Shown: positions 21,325 through 32,867, numbered from the stretch's first letter. The stretch is 64,000 bases of DNA from Hordeum vulgare subsp. vulgare (GCF_904849725.1 NC_058518.1:331288581-331352580); one strand, 5' to 3'. Program-made: numbers and translations. Notes: a model not told the origin generated them from the letters alone.

Positions 21325-22994
21325 TGATACGTCTCCATCGTATCTACGTTTCCAAACTCTTTTGCCCTTGTTTTGGACTGTAATTTGCATGATTTGAATG
21401 GAACTAACCTGGACTGACGCTGTTTTCAGCAGAATTGCCTTGGTGTTGTTTTTGTGCAGAAATCAAATTTCTTAGAACGTCCTGAAAATTTACGGAGAAT
21501 ATTTTTGGAAAATATGAAAAATACCTGCGCAAAGATCCACCTGAGGGGTTGGGCTAGTGGGCCACAAGCCCAATAGCCGCCACCCCCCTCGTGGCGGATG
21601 GCAAGCTTATGGGGCCCACGTGGCTCTGCCGCCCCCAATCTCAGCTCTATACATTCACTTTCGTCCTAGAAAAAATAAAAAGAGAAGATTTCATCGCGTT
21701 TGCGATACGGAGGCGCCGCCACAACTTGTTCTTCATCTGGAGGGCAGATCTGGAGTCCGTTTTGGGCTCCGGAGAGGGGAAATCGTCGCCATCGTCATCA
21801 TCAACCTTCTTCCCTCTCCAATTCCATGAAGCTCTTCATCGTTCGTGAGTAATCTATTCGTAGGCTCGCTGGGCGGTGATGAGTAGGATGAGATCTATCA
21901 TGTAATTGAGTTAGTTTTGACGGGGATTGATCCCTAGTATCCTTTATGTTCTGAGATTGATGTTGCTACTACTTTTTCATGCTTAATGCTTGTCACTAGG
22001 GCCCGAGTGCCATGATTTCAGATCTGAAATTATTATGTTGTCACCAATATATGTGTGTTTTAGATCCGATCTTGCAAGTTGTGGTTACCTACTATGTGTT
22101 ATGATCCGGCAACCCCGGAGTGACAATAAATGGAACCACTCCCGGTGATGACCATAGTTTGAGGAGTTCATGTGTTCACCAAGTGCTCATGCATTGGTCC
22201 AGTTCTTTATTAAAAGGAGAACCTTAATATCCCGTAGTTTCCTTTTGGACCCCGCTGCCACGGGAGGGATGGACAATAGATGTCATGCAAGTTCTTTTCC
22301 CTAAGCACGTATGACGACACACGGAATGCATGCCTACATCACATTGACGAACGGGAGCTAGCCACATATCTCTCCGTGTTATAACTGTTGCATGATGAAT
22401 ATCATCCAAACAAATCACCGACCCATTGCCTACGAGTTTGTCCTACTACTGTTGTTACTTGTTTTGCTCTGCTGCTACTCGTGTTACTTGTCTTGCTCTG
22501 CTACTACTGTCGCTTGCTACTGTTGCTACTTGCTACTGCTGTCACTACTGTTGTTCCTTGCCACTGCTATTACTCATTACACTGCTGCTACCAGCTACAA
22601 TACTTTTTCTCACGCCGTTGAAGGGAAAGAATATTTTCCGTCCACGGGCAACTTCTGGCGCCATTGATACGACAGTTAGGAATAGTCTGCCATCAACAGA
22701 TCGTTTCTGACACCGTTGTTATCATACTACTTTGCTGCTGATACTTTGCTTGCAGATACTAATCTTTCAGGTGTGGTTGAATCTGATAAATTCAGTTGCT
22801 AATACTCGAGAGTGTCCTCTCACCTCCTGTCTCGCGAATCAACAAATTTGGGTCGAATACTCTACCCTCGAAAACTGTTGCGATCCCACGCGCTGGTGGG
22901 CCGTCAACAATATTCTTCTAGTTTCGATTGCCGGAGAGTGCTAGCAGCATTCTTCTGGTGCCGTTGCAGGGGAAGGTCTGTTGTCATGGAGTCA
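21325..22994 (+). repeat. A1 first LTR
   Basis: The 1,670-bp LTR starts TGATACGTCTCCATCGTATC and ends GGAGTCA. The U3 palindrome has inner arms CCGCCAC (21577-21583) and GTGGCGG (21591-21597). Five PBS-like relics lie in its last 400 bp: near 22611-22626, 22656-22666, 22708-22718, 22919-22937 and 22956-22973. Confidence 0.93.
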
Positions 22995-23003
22995 ACATTT
23001 TTC

Positions 23004-23021
23004 TGGCGCCGTTGCCGGGGA
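23004..23021 (+). promoter_or_regulatory. A1 primer binding site (tRNA-Asp)
   Basis: TGGCGCCGTTGCCGGGGA lies 9 bp after the LTR end. A second copy from the tandem duplication is at 31345-31362. Confidence 0.95.
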
Positions 23022-23170
23022 GGTATTGCTATATTCTCTGAGTCACTTGGGATTTATATCTGCTGATCACTATGAAGAATCTGAAGGATCCAAGAACCAA
23101 AGTCTTGCCCTCAACTACGAGGGGAGGTAAGTAACTGCCATCTAGCTCTGCACTTGATTCACGTTCAATT

Positions 23171-25865
23171 ATGAGTAAGTTTGCGACATCACCTCCTGCT
23201 AGAAATCTTGATATGTCACATGTGCTTGATGATGCTTATGATGCTACCGCTAGAGATACTATGCTTGATACTATGCCTGATAATGCTATGCCTGATACTG
23301 CTAGAGATACTATGCTTGATACTATGCCTGATGATGCTATGCCTGATACTGCTGGAGATCCTATGCCTGATACTACTAGAGATGCTATGCATGATACTGC
23401 TTTGCCTGATATTGCTAGAGATGCTATGCCTGATGATGCTATGCTTGATACTACTAGAGATACTACTTTGCCTGATGTTCCACTAGGGGTATTCCTAGAT
23501 TCTCATATTGCTAGAGTTACTGCCAATGCTCGTGATGCTTCTGAAACTGCCGATAGTATTGAGATAGAACCTGCTTTTGCTCCTGCTAGATCTAGCTCTC
23601 CTACATATGAATTTCCTGATATACCTGAGGGTTACGTTCTGGAGGGAGAGATAGCTGAGGATTTTCTTGCGTGTAAGGATTCCTATGACGCTGAGAAATT
23701 ACTTCTCAAGTGGAAGGAAAAAATCTCTGAAAGCTAGGATGAAGTACGACCCGAAGTTTGCCACTTCACCTATCTTTATCACCGATAAGGATTATGAATT
23801 CTCTATCGATCCTGAGATAATCTCTCTAGTCGAATCTGATCCTTTCCACGGTTATGAGTCTGAGACAGTCGTAGCCCATCTTACCAAACTACACGATATA
23901 GCCACCCTTTTCACTAGTGAGGAGAAGATCCGCCACTATTATATCCTTAAGCTATTTCCTTTCTCTCTAAAGGATGACGCTAAAGCCTGGTTCACCTCTC
24001 TTGCTCCTGGATGTGTGAGTAGTCCCCAGGATATGGTCTATTACTTCTGTGAGAAATATTTCCCTGCCCATAAGAAGCAAGCTGCCTTGCAGGAAATATA
24101 CAACTTTGCTCAACTCCAAGAAGAGAGTCTCCCACAAGCTTGGGGGAGGCTCGTCCAGCTACAAAATGCTCTGCCTGATCACCCTCTTAAGAAGAACGAG
24201 ATACTTGATATCTTCTATGACGGACTTACCGATGCCTCCAAAGACCACTTAGATAGTTGTGTCGGTTGTGTTTTTAGGGAATGAACTGTAGAACAAGCTG
24301 AGATCCTACTGAATAACATCTTGATCAATGATAATGCTTGGACTATTCCCGAACCACCTCCTAAGCCAACTCCAAAGAAAAGAGGTATTCCAGGTAGTAG
24401 AAGTAAATTCTCTGCGTAGGTTTGATGAGAGTGATATTCCTTTTGACAAACCTGCTAGCCTATGCTTTGATGAATTTGACAACTTTGTTGCCAAACAACA
24501 GAGTTTCAATGATTATGTTAGCATACATTTGGAACAAAGTACTCGTATGCTTAGCCATTTAAGTGCTTGTGTAGACAGAAATGTCAATGATCTGAAGCTT
24601 CTGAGTAAACATGCCTCTATGATTACTACTCGGGTAGAACAAGTACTTAAAGCTCAGAATGACTTGCTCAATGAAATAAATGACAACTCTGTCAGAGTCA
24701 TTACTAGAGGAGGCAAAATGACTCAGGAACCTTTGTATCATGAAGTTCATCCTAAGAGAATTGATCAAGATTCTCAAGGAATCAATGCTGATACACCTAG
24801 TCATCCTAAGGAGAAGAAGAAGGATGATAGAAACTACATGCTAGTTCACCAAATACTGTCACACCCGAAGAACCTAATGATATTTCTGCGTCTAATGCAG
24901 AAACCCAATATGGTGATGAACATGAACCTGGTGACAATATGGACAGTGATGTTCATAATAATGCTCAACCTAGCAATGATGAGGATCTGGAGATTGAACC
25001 TACGGTTAATCCTGATAACCCACAACCTAAGAGATACGATAAGAATGACTTCACTGCTAGGAAGCATGGTAAAGAAAGGGAGCTATGGGTTCAGAGATCT
25101 ATGCCCTTTCCTCCTAAGCCATCCAAGAAAAAGGATGATGAGGATTTTGAGCGCTTCGCTGAGATGACAAGACCCATCTTTCTGCAGATGCGCTTAACTG
25201 ATATGCTCAAAATGTCTCCGTACGCCAAGTACATGAAAGATATCGTGACCAATAAACGGAAGATACCAGATCTTGAGATCTCCACCATGCTTGCCAATTA
25301 CACTTTCAAAGGTGGAACTCCTAAGAAACTTGGTGATCCTGGAGTGCCCACTATACCTTGCTCCATTAAAGGAAACTACGTAAGAACTGCCTTATGTGAC
25401 CTTGGAGCCGGTGTTAGTGTTATGTCGCTCTGTCTTTATCATAGACTTGAATTGGATAAGTTGACACCCATTGAAATTTCTCTACAAATGGCTGACAAAT
25501 CAATTGCTTTCCCTATCGGCATTTGCGAGGATGTGCCTGTTGTGGTTGCTAACACCACTATCTTAACAGACTTTGTTATCTTGGATATTCCCGAGGATGA
25601 TGCCATGGCTGTCATCCTTGGAAGACCCTTTTTAAACACGGCAGGGGCTGTTATAGATTGCAACAAAGGCAATGTCACTTTCCATGTCAACTATAATGAG
25701 CACACGGTGCACTTTCCGAAGAAACGATATCAAGTACATTGCATCAATGCTATCGAAAAGACTTCATCGATTCTTATTGGGAGCTTTGAATGCCCTATTC
25801 CTCGTGTCAAGATGAATTATGATTTGCTTGTTGGGGAGATACATATCCCCATTGAGGTGAATTAG
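23171..25865 (+). pseudogene. A1 gag-protease, frameshifted
   Basis: ATG 23171 starts an acidic N-terminus with repeated DTMPD / DAMPDTARD units (to about residue 100). A frameshift near 23730 separates it from the gag core (about 23740-24284), which shows LKLFPFSLKDDAKAWFTSLA and SLPQAWGRL. The core ends in TGA at 24282-24284 where A2 has CGA. About 120 bp present in A2 are deleted near 24395. Another frameshift falls near 24890. The protease lies in 24939-25865, with CDLGAGVSVM near 25398 and VILGRPFL near 25613, ending in TAG at 25863-25865. The product would be a gag-protease precursor and no polymerase follows. Confidence 0.88.
23228..23475 (+). repeat. Coding minisatellite in the gag N-terminus
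   Basis: Reiterated GATACTATGCCTGAT and GATGATGCTATGCCTGAT units encode Asp-Met-Pro-rich repeats. The same tract is duplicated at 31569-31816. A2 has a shorter version at about 34873-35000. Confidence 0.9.
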
Positions 25866-26089
25866 TGGCTATTCGAAAATTCTCCGTTCTCTCTTGCGAT
25901 TCAAAAAGGTTTTGTCATGAGGACTTGATCAACCCCATTGACGGATTTCTTTCGATGACCATGAAATGGATGAATCAAAGAGTCACATACCTCTGTTTTG
26001 AGCTTTCATTTTCTGTTGCTTAGAGAAAAATGATAGATTTAGTTTAGTTTTCCTGTTTTCTGTTTTAGCGTCCCAGAGAAAAATACCTC

Positions 26090-26252
26090 GAAAATAAAAG
26101 TTCTCCGATGGTCCTGAAAATTTAGTATGATTTTTTCTAGAATATTTGAAAATTACTGGGCCTGAGAGCTGGCCTGGGGGCCTGACCAGTGGGCCACAAG
26201 CCCTGCCACCGCCACCCCCGTGGTGGCGACTAGCAAGCTTGTGGGGCCCACA
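26090..26252 (+). promoter_or_regulatory. Internal U3-like (LTR-derived) module upstream of the A1 extra ORF
   Basis: This segment aligns to LTR U3 of the same family. Shared pieces are AAAATAAAAGTTCTC, GTCCTGAAAATTTA, CAGTGGGCCACAAGCCC and CAAGCTTGTGGGGCCCAC, in the same order and with similar spacing. It keeps an inner palindrome CGCCACC (26210-26216) / GGTGGCG (26222-26228), matching the LTR palindrome in position. Strong 5' splice consensus GTAAGT follows at 26412. Promoter activity is inference; no clear TATA box is visible. Confidence 0.65.
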
Positions 26253-26411
26253 GGGACCCCCTCCACTCATTCCAGCTCCCATCCTCTTCTTCCACCTCCA
26301 GAAAAAATTGTTTCGCAGCTCAAACCCGTGTTCTTGCTCATTTGGCTGTGATTTTCGATCTCCTTGCTCAAAGCACCATTCTCCAAACCGTTTTGGGGAA
26401 ATTACTCCTTG

Positions 26412-26644
26412 GTAAGTGACTCCTCCATTGGTCCAATTAGTTTTTTCTCTAGTGCTTTATCCTTCGCGTATTCTTGCTACCTTGGTGACCCTGTTCTTGG
26501 GCTAGAAATGTTTATTTTAGCTGGTCCCAAGTAGTTTTAGTGCGTGATACGGTCTCTAGGCACTAGTAGGAGTAGTTGCTACAAGTTGGGTTAATCTTTA
26601 TTCGCTTTACTTTCGAAGTCTCTAAAAATTTCAGAATTTTTCAG
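26412..26644 (+). other. Candidate 5'-UTR intron before the A1 extra ORF
   Basis: TTG|GTAAGT at 26412 and TTTTTCAG ending at 26644 could form an intron that ends 18 bp before the ATG. A2 has a matching donor at 38037 and an acceptor-like TTTCAG ending at 38258. An alternative acceptor lies at 26633-26634. Confidence 0.45.
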
Positions 26645-26662
26645 AGTTAGAAAAAGGAAAAT

Positions 26663-27682
26663 ATGAGAAGGTTCTTGAGAGGCTCTTCAAGCCGTAACCC
26701 CAAGGAGGATGAGAAGAACCACCCCAAGTACGTAGTCCCTCGAGTCACAGAAGTTCGAGCGTGTGAGTGGCCAAGTGATGTATTTTTGCACGTCGCTCGG
26801 CTTTATGAAGACTTTTACTACTTGGTGGAGAACGCAGGTCTTACTGCGTTTGTTGCAGATAAGTGCTCACAATACCTCCTCCTCACCAATATTTTCGTTC
26901 AAAGCTTCAACTTTTATCCGAGGAAGAATCCTCCCATGGTTGAGTTCATGATATACGATGTTCCCAAGTGCATGACACTACAGGATTTTTGCAATGTATG
27001 CAAATTACCTTATGTTGGGGATATCCGTGACCCTCGTCCACGGGACTTGGAGGATTTCATTGGTACTATTGATGTTGGAGAGGAGAGAGGAGTGTCTCGT
27101 GCTAGAATTGCTAGCATACATTTTCCTGTGCTTCGGTACTTCTCACTATTTGTGGGAAAATGTTTGATTGGCCGTGGGGAGGCTGGATCACTTAGTTCTC
27201 CAGACCTTGCGGTTTTGCGCGAAGGCCTTTATAACGATAAGACTTATAGCCTAGGTGCTATAGTGGCCCAGCGGTTGAACACCAACCGTTCCAAGGGTGT
27301 CGTCTATGGAGGTATCTATGCTACCCATCTTGCCAGACACTTTGAGATACCCATTAGACTGGGAGAGGAAGGAGAGATGCTCCTCCCTGAGAAATATCTG
27401 GATTATGACAGCATGGTTTGCCATGATTTTCTGGATAGAGATGCTAGTAGACGGATGATTTATAACCTGGTATTTAATCACTCTACTCGAGACACTATTA
27501 CTTTGCCTGCTCCTTCTTTGTTCGATCTTCATGCAGGCAGGTACACTATTATGCCCTCAGACATCTACGCATATTGGGGCTTGGCGCAACCACAGGCGCC
27601 CGTGCCCGAGCCGCTAGTCGAGTACCAGACGCCGGTTTATCAGTGGGAGCCAGAGGAGCTCACACAGCAGTGGCATCCATAG
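26663..27682 (+). CDS. A1 extra ORF, 339 codons, Athila ORF1-like
   Basis: The frame is fully open from ATG 26663 to TAG 27680-27682. It is the only uninterrupted larger ORF of A1. Visible landmarks are CEWPSDVF near residues 34-41, a DLEDF stretch near residues 131-135, SLGAIVAQRLN near residues 195-205, YGGIYATHLARHFEIPI near residues 213-229, and a Pro/Gln/Glu-rich C-terminus. No signal peptide or strong membrane segment is apparent. The A2 copy (45441-46439) shares the pattern with about the same length but much divergence. The overall look is that of the plant Athila ORF1 family, whose function is unknown; this assignment is from memory. It sits downstream of the U3-like module and is followed by an internal PPT copy. 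Confidence 0.75.
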   Translation: MRRFLRGSSSRNPKEDEKNHPKYVVPRVTEVRACEWPSDVFLHVARLYEDFYYLVENAGLTAFVADKCSQYLLLTNIFVQSFNFYPRKNPPMVEFMIYDVPKCMTLQDFCNVCKLPYVGDIRDPRPRDLEDFIGTIDVGEERGVSRARIASIHFPVLRYFSLFVGKCLIGRGEAGSLSSPDLAVLREGLYNDKTYSLGAIVAQRLNTNRSKGVVYGGIYATHLARHFEIPIRLGEEGEMLLPEKYLDYDSMVCHDFLDRDASRRMIYNLVFNHSTRDTITLPAPSLFDLHAGRYTIMPSDIYAYWGLAQPQAPVPEPLVEYQTPVYQWEPEELTQQWHP

Positions 27683-29666
27683 TCTGCTCCGGAGTATCCT
27701 GGAGCTGGTTATTTCCCGCCATGGGAGTGGACCAAGCTAGGCCAAAAGACTAAGCTTGGGGGAGTACGTGTTCTCACCGACTTTACATTCATGCTTATGC
27801 TTTCACTTTGTTAGCCGGTGTTCACACTTTACCACTGTATTATCCATGCTAGTTTATTTCCGTTTTCATGTTTTGTGTCCTTTTGAGAAAACCCAAAAAG
27901 ATTTTTCTTTCTTCTTTTGCTTGTTGGGAGCTTTCCCATGTAAATAGTTCTCTTTTTCTTTGGGTCAAGGTAGAAGATATTGGTTACAATGTTTAGTGGT
28001 TCTTGCATGCATACCTGTTTAGCTTTCAAAGAGCCATATTACTTTATCTTCTCCTTTGTGTTTGCCTGCAGATTCAGCTTAGTCCAATGCACGAGCACTC
28101 TTATTATTGTTCACACCATTCGATCGTGCAAATGAAAGGCAATAATGATGATATATGATGAAGTGACTCAGACTGAAAAGCTGGTATGAACTCTATCTAT
28201 TTTGTTTCTGTAAATATGACTAGCTTGTCAAACCAGATTCAGCTTTGTTGTGAGAGAACCATGTTTGCAATGACAACTTAGAGATCATAGTTTCTGATGC
28301 CATGCTTAACTAGCTGAGAGCTTATAATGGTTTGTCTTCAATGCCAACATAGATTTTGATATGACTATGATGTAGTATGATAGGATGGCATTCTTCTTTG
28401 AATGATTCAAGTGGCTTGACTTGGCGCATGTTCATGCATGTAGTTGAAACAAAATCAACATAGCCTCTATGATGTTCGTGTTCATGGTGATTTATATCCT
28501 GTTCATGCTTGCATTCAATGTTAGTCAAACTCATTGCATCTTGATGACTGTTGTTGCTCTCTAGTTGGTCGCTTCCCAGTCTTTTGCTAGCCTTCACTTG
28601 TACCAAGCGGAATACTGCTTGTGCATCCACTTCCATAAACCCAAAAGATTTTCCATGAGAGTCCACCATACCTACCTATATGCGGTATCTACCTGCCGTT
28701 CCAAGTAAATTTGCATGTGCCACTCTCTAAACCTTCAAGAAATAATCTGTTTTGCATGCCCGAACTGCTCATGTGGTGACAGGGGGCTATTGGTATCTTC
28801 CATGCTAGGAGTGTTATCCTTGACATGTGTTTATTCACTTTCATTCACTAGAAAGGGGCCGGTAATTGGAATGCCCAGTTCCACGCTTAAATCGAAAACA
28901 TAACTGTAAAACAAGACTCCCCCCTGATTGATGTTAGTATGGACGGTACCCGAGGATTCGCCTAGCCGTGGAGTGTGATTGATTGGTGGTGGTGGAGTTA
29001 AAACTTTACTTTTCTGTTTGGGAACCGCCTATAGCATGAGTAGCATGGAAGATATTGAGAACTCTTGGCCATTGTGTTGACAATGAAAGCATGCCACCCA
29101 AAATTATTATCTCTGTTTTCAAAGCTTGAGCTCTGGCACCTCTGCAAATCAATGCTTCCCTCTGCGAAAGGCATGTCTATTTATTTTCCTGTTGAGTCAT
29201 CCTCTTCTTATATAAGCACCAATTAGAGAGAACCTCTGTCATTTTTATGCTTTGCTTTTGATTGATATTGAGTATGACAATGACTGGATCTTCGTTGCTA
29301 TGAATTACAATGTTTAGCCAGCCCTTGATCTTTCAAAGTGCTCTGCATTTATGTTTTGCGGTCTCTGAAAGAGCTAGCGAGATACCACCTATTCATATTG
29401 CTTCATGCTTGTTTTGATTGAAGTGTTGGTATTTGAAACTCATTATTAATTGCTTGTTAGCTGATTATGCCATTGATATTAGTTTACCGTGACACCTTTG
29501 TGTCACTTGCTTATGTGGTTAACTAGTGAACTTGCTGAAATTCTGGTTATGAGTTAGACATAGCTGCAACAATAAGATCAAACAGAGTTTGTCAAAGTTT
29601 TTCTTTCTCTCTCAGTTTGTCAACTAAGTTGCTTGAGGACAAGCAAGGTTTTAAGATTGGGGGAGT
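27683..29666 (+). other. A1 non-coding tail with two PPT copies
   Basis: An internal AAGCTTGGGGGAGT (27752-27765) lies just after the extra ORF. The terminal purine tract AAGATTGGGGGAGT (29653-29666) directly precedes the second LTR. The approximately 1.9 kb between them has no convincing ORF in this copy. Confidence 0.8.
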
Positions 29667-31335
29667 TGATACGTCTCCATCGTATCTACTTTTCCAAACT
29701 CTTTTGCCCATGTTTTGGACTCTAATTTGCATGATTTGAATGGAACTAACCTGGACTGACGTTGTTTTTAGCAGAATTGCCTTGGTGTTGTTTTTGTGTA
29801 GAAATCAGAGTTCTCACAACGTCTGAAAATTTACGGAGAATATTTTTGGAAAATATGAAAAATACCTGCACAACGATGCACCTGAGGGGGTGGGCCAGTG
29901 GGCCACAACCCGTGTAGCCGCCACCCCCCTGGTGGCGGATGGCAAGCTTGTGGGGCCCACGTGGCTCTGCCGCCCCCAATCTCAGCTCTATACATTCACT
30001 TTCGTCCTAGAAAAAATAAAAAGAGAAGATTTCATCGCGTTTGCGATACGGAGGCGCCGCCACAACTTGTTCTTCATCTGGAGGGCAGATCTGGAGTCCG
30101 TTTTGGGCTCCGGAGAGGGGAAATCGTCGCCATCGTCATCATCAACCTTCTTCCCTCTCCAATTCCATGAAGCTCTTCATCGTTCGTGAGTAATCTATTC
30201 GTAGGCTCGCTGGGCGGTGATGAGTAGGATGAGATCTATCATGTAATTGAGTTAGTTTTGACGGGGATTGATCCCTAGTATCCTTTATGTTCTGAGATTG
30301 ATGTTGCTACTACTTTTTCATGCTTAATGCTTGTCACTAGGGCCCGAGTGCCATGATTTCAGATCTGAAATTATTATGTTGTCACCAATATATGTGTGTT
30401 TTAGATCCGATCTTGCAAGTTGTGGTTACCTACTATGTGTTATGATCCGGCAACCCCGGAGTGACAATAAATGGAACCACTCCCGGTGATGACCATAGTT
30501 TGAGGAGTTCATGTGTTCACCAAGTGCTCATGCATTGGTCCAGTTCTTTATTAAAAGGAGAACCTTAATATCCCGTAGTTTCCTTTTGGACCCCGCTGCC
30601 ACGGGAGGGATGGACAATAGATGTCATGCAAGTTCTTTTCCCTAAGCACGTATGACGACACACGGAATGCATGCCTACATCACATTGACGAACGGGAGCT
30701 AGCCACATATCTCTCCGTGTTATAACTGTTGCATGATGAATATCATCCAAACAAATCACCGACCCATTGCCTACGAGTTTGTCCTACTACTGTTGTTACT
30801 TGTTTTGCTCTGCTGCTACTCGTGTTACTTGTCTTGCTCTGCTACTACTGTCGCTTGCTACTGTTGCTACTTGCTACTGCTGTCACTACTGTTGTTCCTT
30901 GCCACTGCTATTACTCATTACACTGCTGCTACCAGCTACAATACTTTTTCTCACGCCGTTGAAGGGAAAGAATATTTTCCGTCCACGGGCAACTTCTGGC
31001 GCCATTGATACGACAGTTAGGAATAGTCTGCCATCAACAGATCGTTTCTGACACCGTTGTTATCATACTACTTTGCTGCTGATACTTTGCTTGCAGATAC
31101 TAATCTTTCAGGTGTGGTTGAATCTGATAAATTCAGTTGCTAATACTCGAGAGTGTCCTCTCACCTCCTGTCTCGCGAATCAACAAATTTGGGTCGAATA
31201 CTCTACCCTCGAAAACTGTTGCGATCCCACGCGCTGGTGGGCCGTCAACAATATTCTTCTAGTTTCGATTGCCGGAGAGTGCTAGCAGCATTCTTCTGGT
31301 GCCGTTGCAGGGGAAGGTCTGTTGTCATGGAGTCA
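29667..31335 (+). repeat. A1 second (chimeric) LTR
   Basis: The first 300 bp differ from the first LTR at many positions. From about 29964 onward no difference is visible by eye. This is the expected mosaic if a 3' LTR start was joined to a 5' LTR end by crossover. Confidence 0.92.
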
Positions 31336-31511
31336 ACATTTTTCTGGCGCCGTTGCCGGGGAGGTATTGCTATATTCTCTGAGTCACTTGGGATTTATAT
31401 CTGCTGATCACTATGAAGAATCTGAAGGATCCAAGAACCAAAGTCTTGCCCTCAACTACGAGGGGAGGTAAGTAACTGCCATCTAGCTCTGCACTTGATT
31501 CACGTTCAATT

Positions 31512-32625
31512 ATGAGTAAGTTTGCGACATCACCTCCTGCTAGAAATCTTGATATGTCACATGTGCTTGATGATGCTTATGATGCTACCGCTAGAGATAC
31601 TATGCTTGATACTATGCCTGATAATGCTATGCCTGATACTGCTAGAGATACTATGCTTGATACTATGCCTGATGATGCTATGCCTGATACTGCTGGAGAT
31701 CCTATGCCTGATACTACTAGAGATGCTATGCATGATACTGCTTTGCCTGATATTGCTAGAGATGCTATGCCTGATGATGCTATGCTTGATACTACTAGAG
31801 ATACTACTTTGCCTGATGTTCCACTAGGGGTATTCCTAGATTCTCATATTGCTAGAGTTACTGCCAATGCTCGTGATGCTTCTGAAACTGCCGATAGTAT
31901 TGAGATAGAACCTGCTTTTGCTCCTGCTAGATCTAGCTCTCCTACATATGAATTTCCTGATATACCTGAGGGTTACGTTCTGGAGGGAGAGATAGCTGAG
32001 GATTTTCTTGCGTGTAAGGATTCCTATGACGCTGAGAAATTACTTCTCAAGTGGAAGGAAAAAATCTCTGAAAGCTAGGATGAAGTACGACCCGAAGTTT
32101 GCCACTTCACCTATCTTTATCACCGATAAGGATTATGAATTCTCTATCGATCCTGAGATAATCTCTCTAGTCGAATCTGATCCTTTCCACGGTTATGAGT
32201 CTGAGACAGTCGTAGCCCATCTTACCAAACTACACGATATAGCCACCCTTTTCACTAGTGAGGAGAAGATCCGCCACTATTATATCCTTAAGCTATTTCC
32301 TTTCTCTCTAAAGGATGACGCTAAAGCCTGGTTCACCTCTCTTGCTCCTGGATGTGTGAGTAGTCCCCAGGATATGGTCTATTACTTCTGTGAGAAATAT
32401 TTCCCTGCCCATAAGAAGCAAGCTGCCTTGCAGGAAATATACAACTTTGCTCAACTCCAAGAAGAGAGTCTCCCACAAGCTTGGGGGAGGCTCGTCCAGC
32501 TACAAAATGCTCTGCCTGATCACCCTCTTAAGAAGAACGAGATACTTGATATCTTCTATGACGGACTTACCGATGCCTCCAAAGACCACTTAGATAGTTG
32601 TGTCGGTTGTGTTTTTAGGGAATGA
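31512..32625 (+). pseudogene. Duplicated A1 gag fragment
   Basis: This repeats 23171-24284 with the same start, the same frameshift and the same TGA. It is cut at 32690, before the protease, by a join to an LTR end. It is a by-product of the tandem duplication, not an independent gene. Confidence 0.93.
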
Positions 32626-32690
32626 ACTGTAGAACAAGCTGAGATCCTACTGAATAACATCTTGATCAATGATAATGCTTGGACTATTCC

Positions 32691-32867
32691 TCTCACCTCC
32701 TGTCTGGCGAATCAACAAATTTGGGTCGAATACTCTACCCTCAAAAACTGCTGCGATCCCACGCGCTGGTGGGCCGTCAACAACATTCTTCTAGTTTCGA
32801 TTGCCGGAGAGTGCTAGCAGCATTCTTCTGGTGCCGTTGCAGGGGAAGGTCTGCTATCACGGAGTCA
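32691..32867 (+). repeat. A1 third LTR, last 177 bp
   Basis: It corresponds to 22818-22994 of the first LTR with several substitutions, so it is the diverged 3' LTR remnant. The join to internal sequence at 32690/32691 shows a 3-bp microhomology (TCC). Confidence 0.92.

Larger units (their letters stand above)
21325..32867 (+). mobile_element. A1: family A element in tandem LTR-int-LTR-int-LTR form
   Basis: Ends are TG (21325) and GTCA (32867), with the duplication CCTAT (21320-21324 and 32868-32872). The order is LTR (21325-22994), full internal region (22995-29666), LTR (29667-31335), partial internal region (31336-32690) and the last 177 bp of a third LTR (32691-32867). It appears to derive from one insertion followed by unequal recombination between LTRs and a deletion. 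Confidence 0.92.

Noticed and set aside
22224..22710. Leu/Cys-rich ORFs of 64-94 codons in A1 LTRs (also at 30565-31051)
   Set aside because: They derive from CTACTG-type trinucleotide-rich LTR sequence, overlap in all frames, and are duplicated only because the LTR is.
23004..23021. Possible tRNA-Asp gene fragments at PBS positions
   Set aside because: Only the 18 bases complementary to the tRNA 3' end are present, at LTR borders; no tRNA body or anticodon arm.
23228..23475. Repeat array resembling a CRISPR-like pattern
   Set aside because: Units are contiguous, coding and without spacers, in a plant retrotransposon gag.
29746..30189. A second independent family A insertion at 29667
   Set aside because: There is no target duplication around 29667-32867 separate from A1, and the apparently identical duplicated segment fits tandem recombination.
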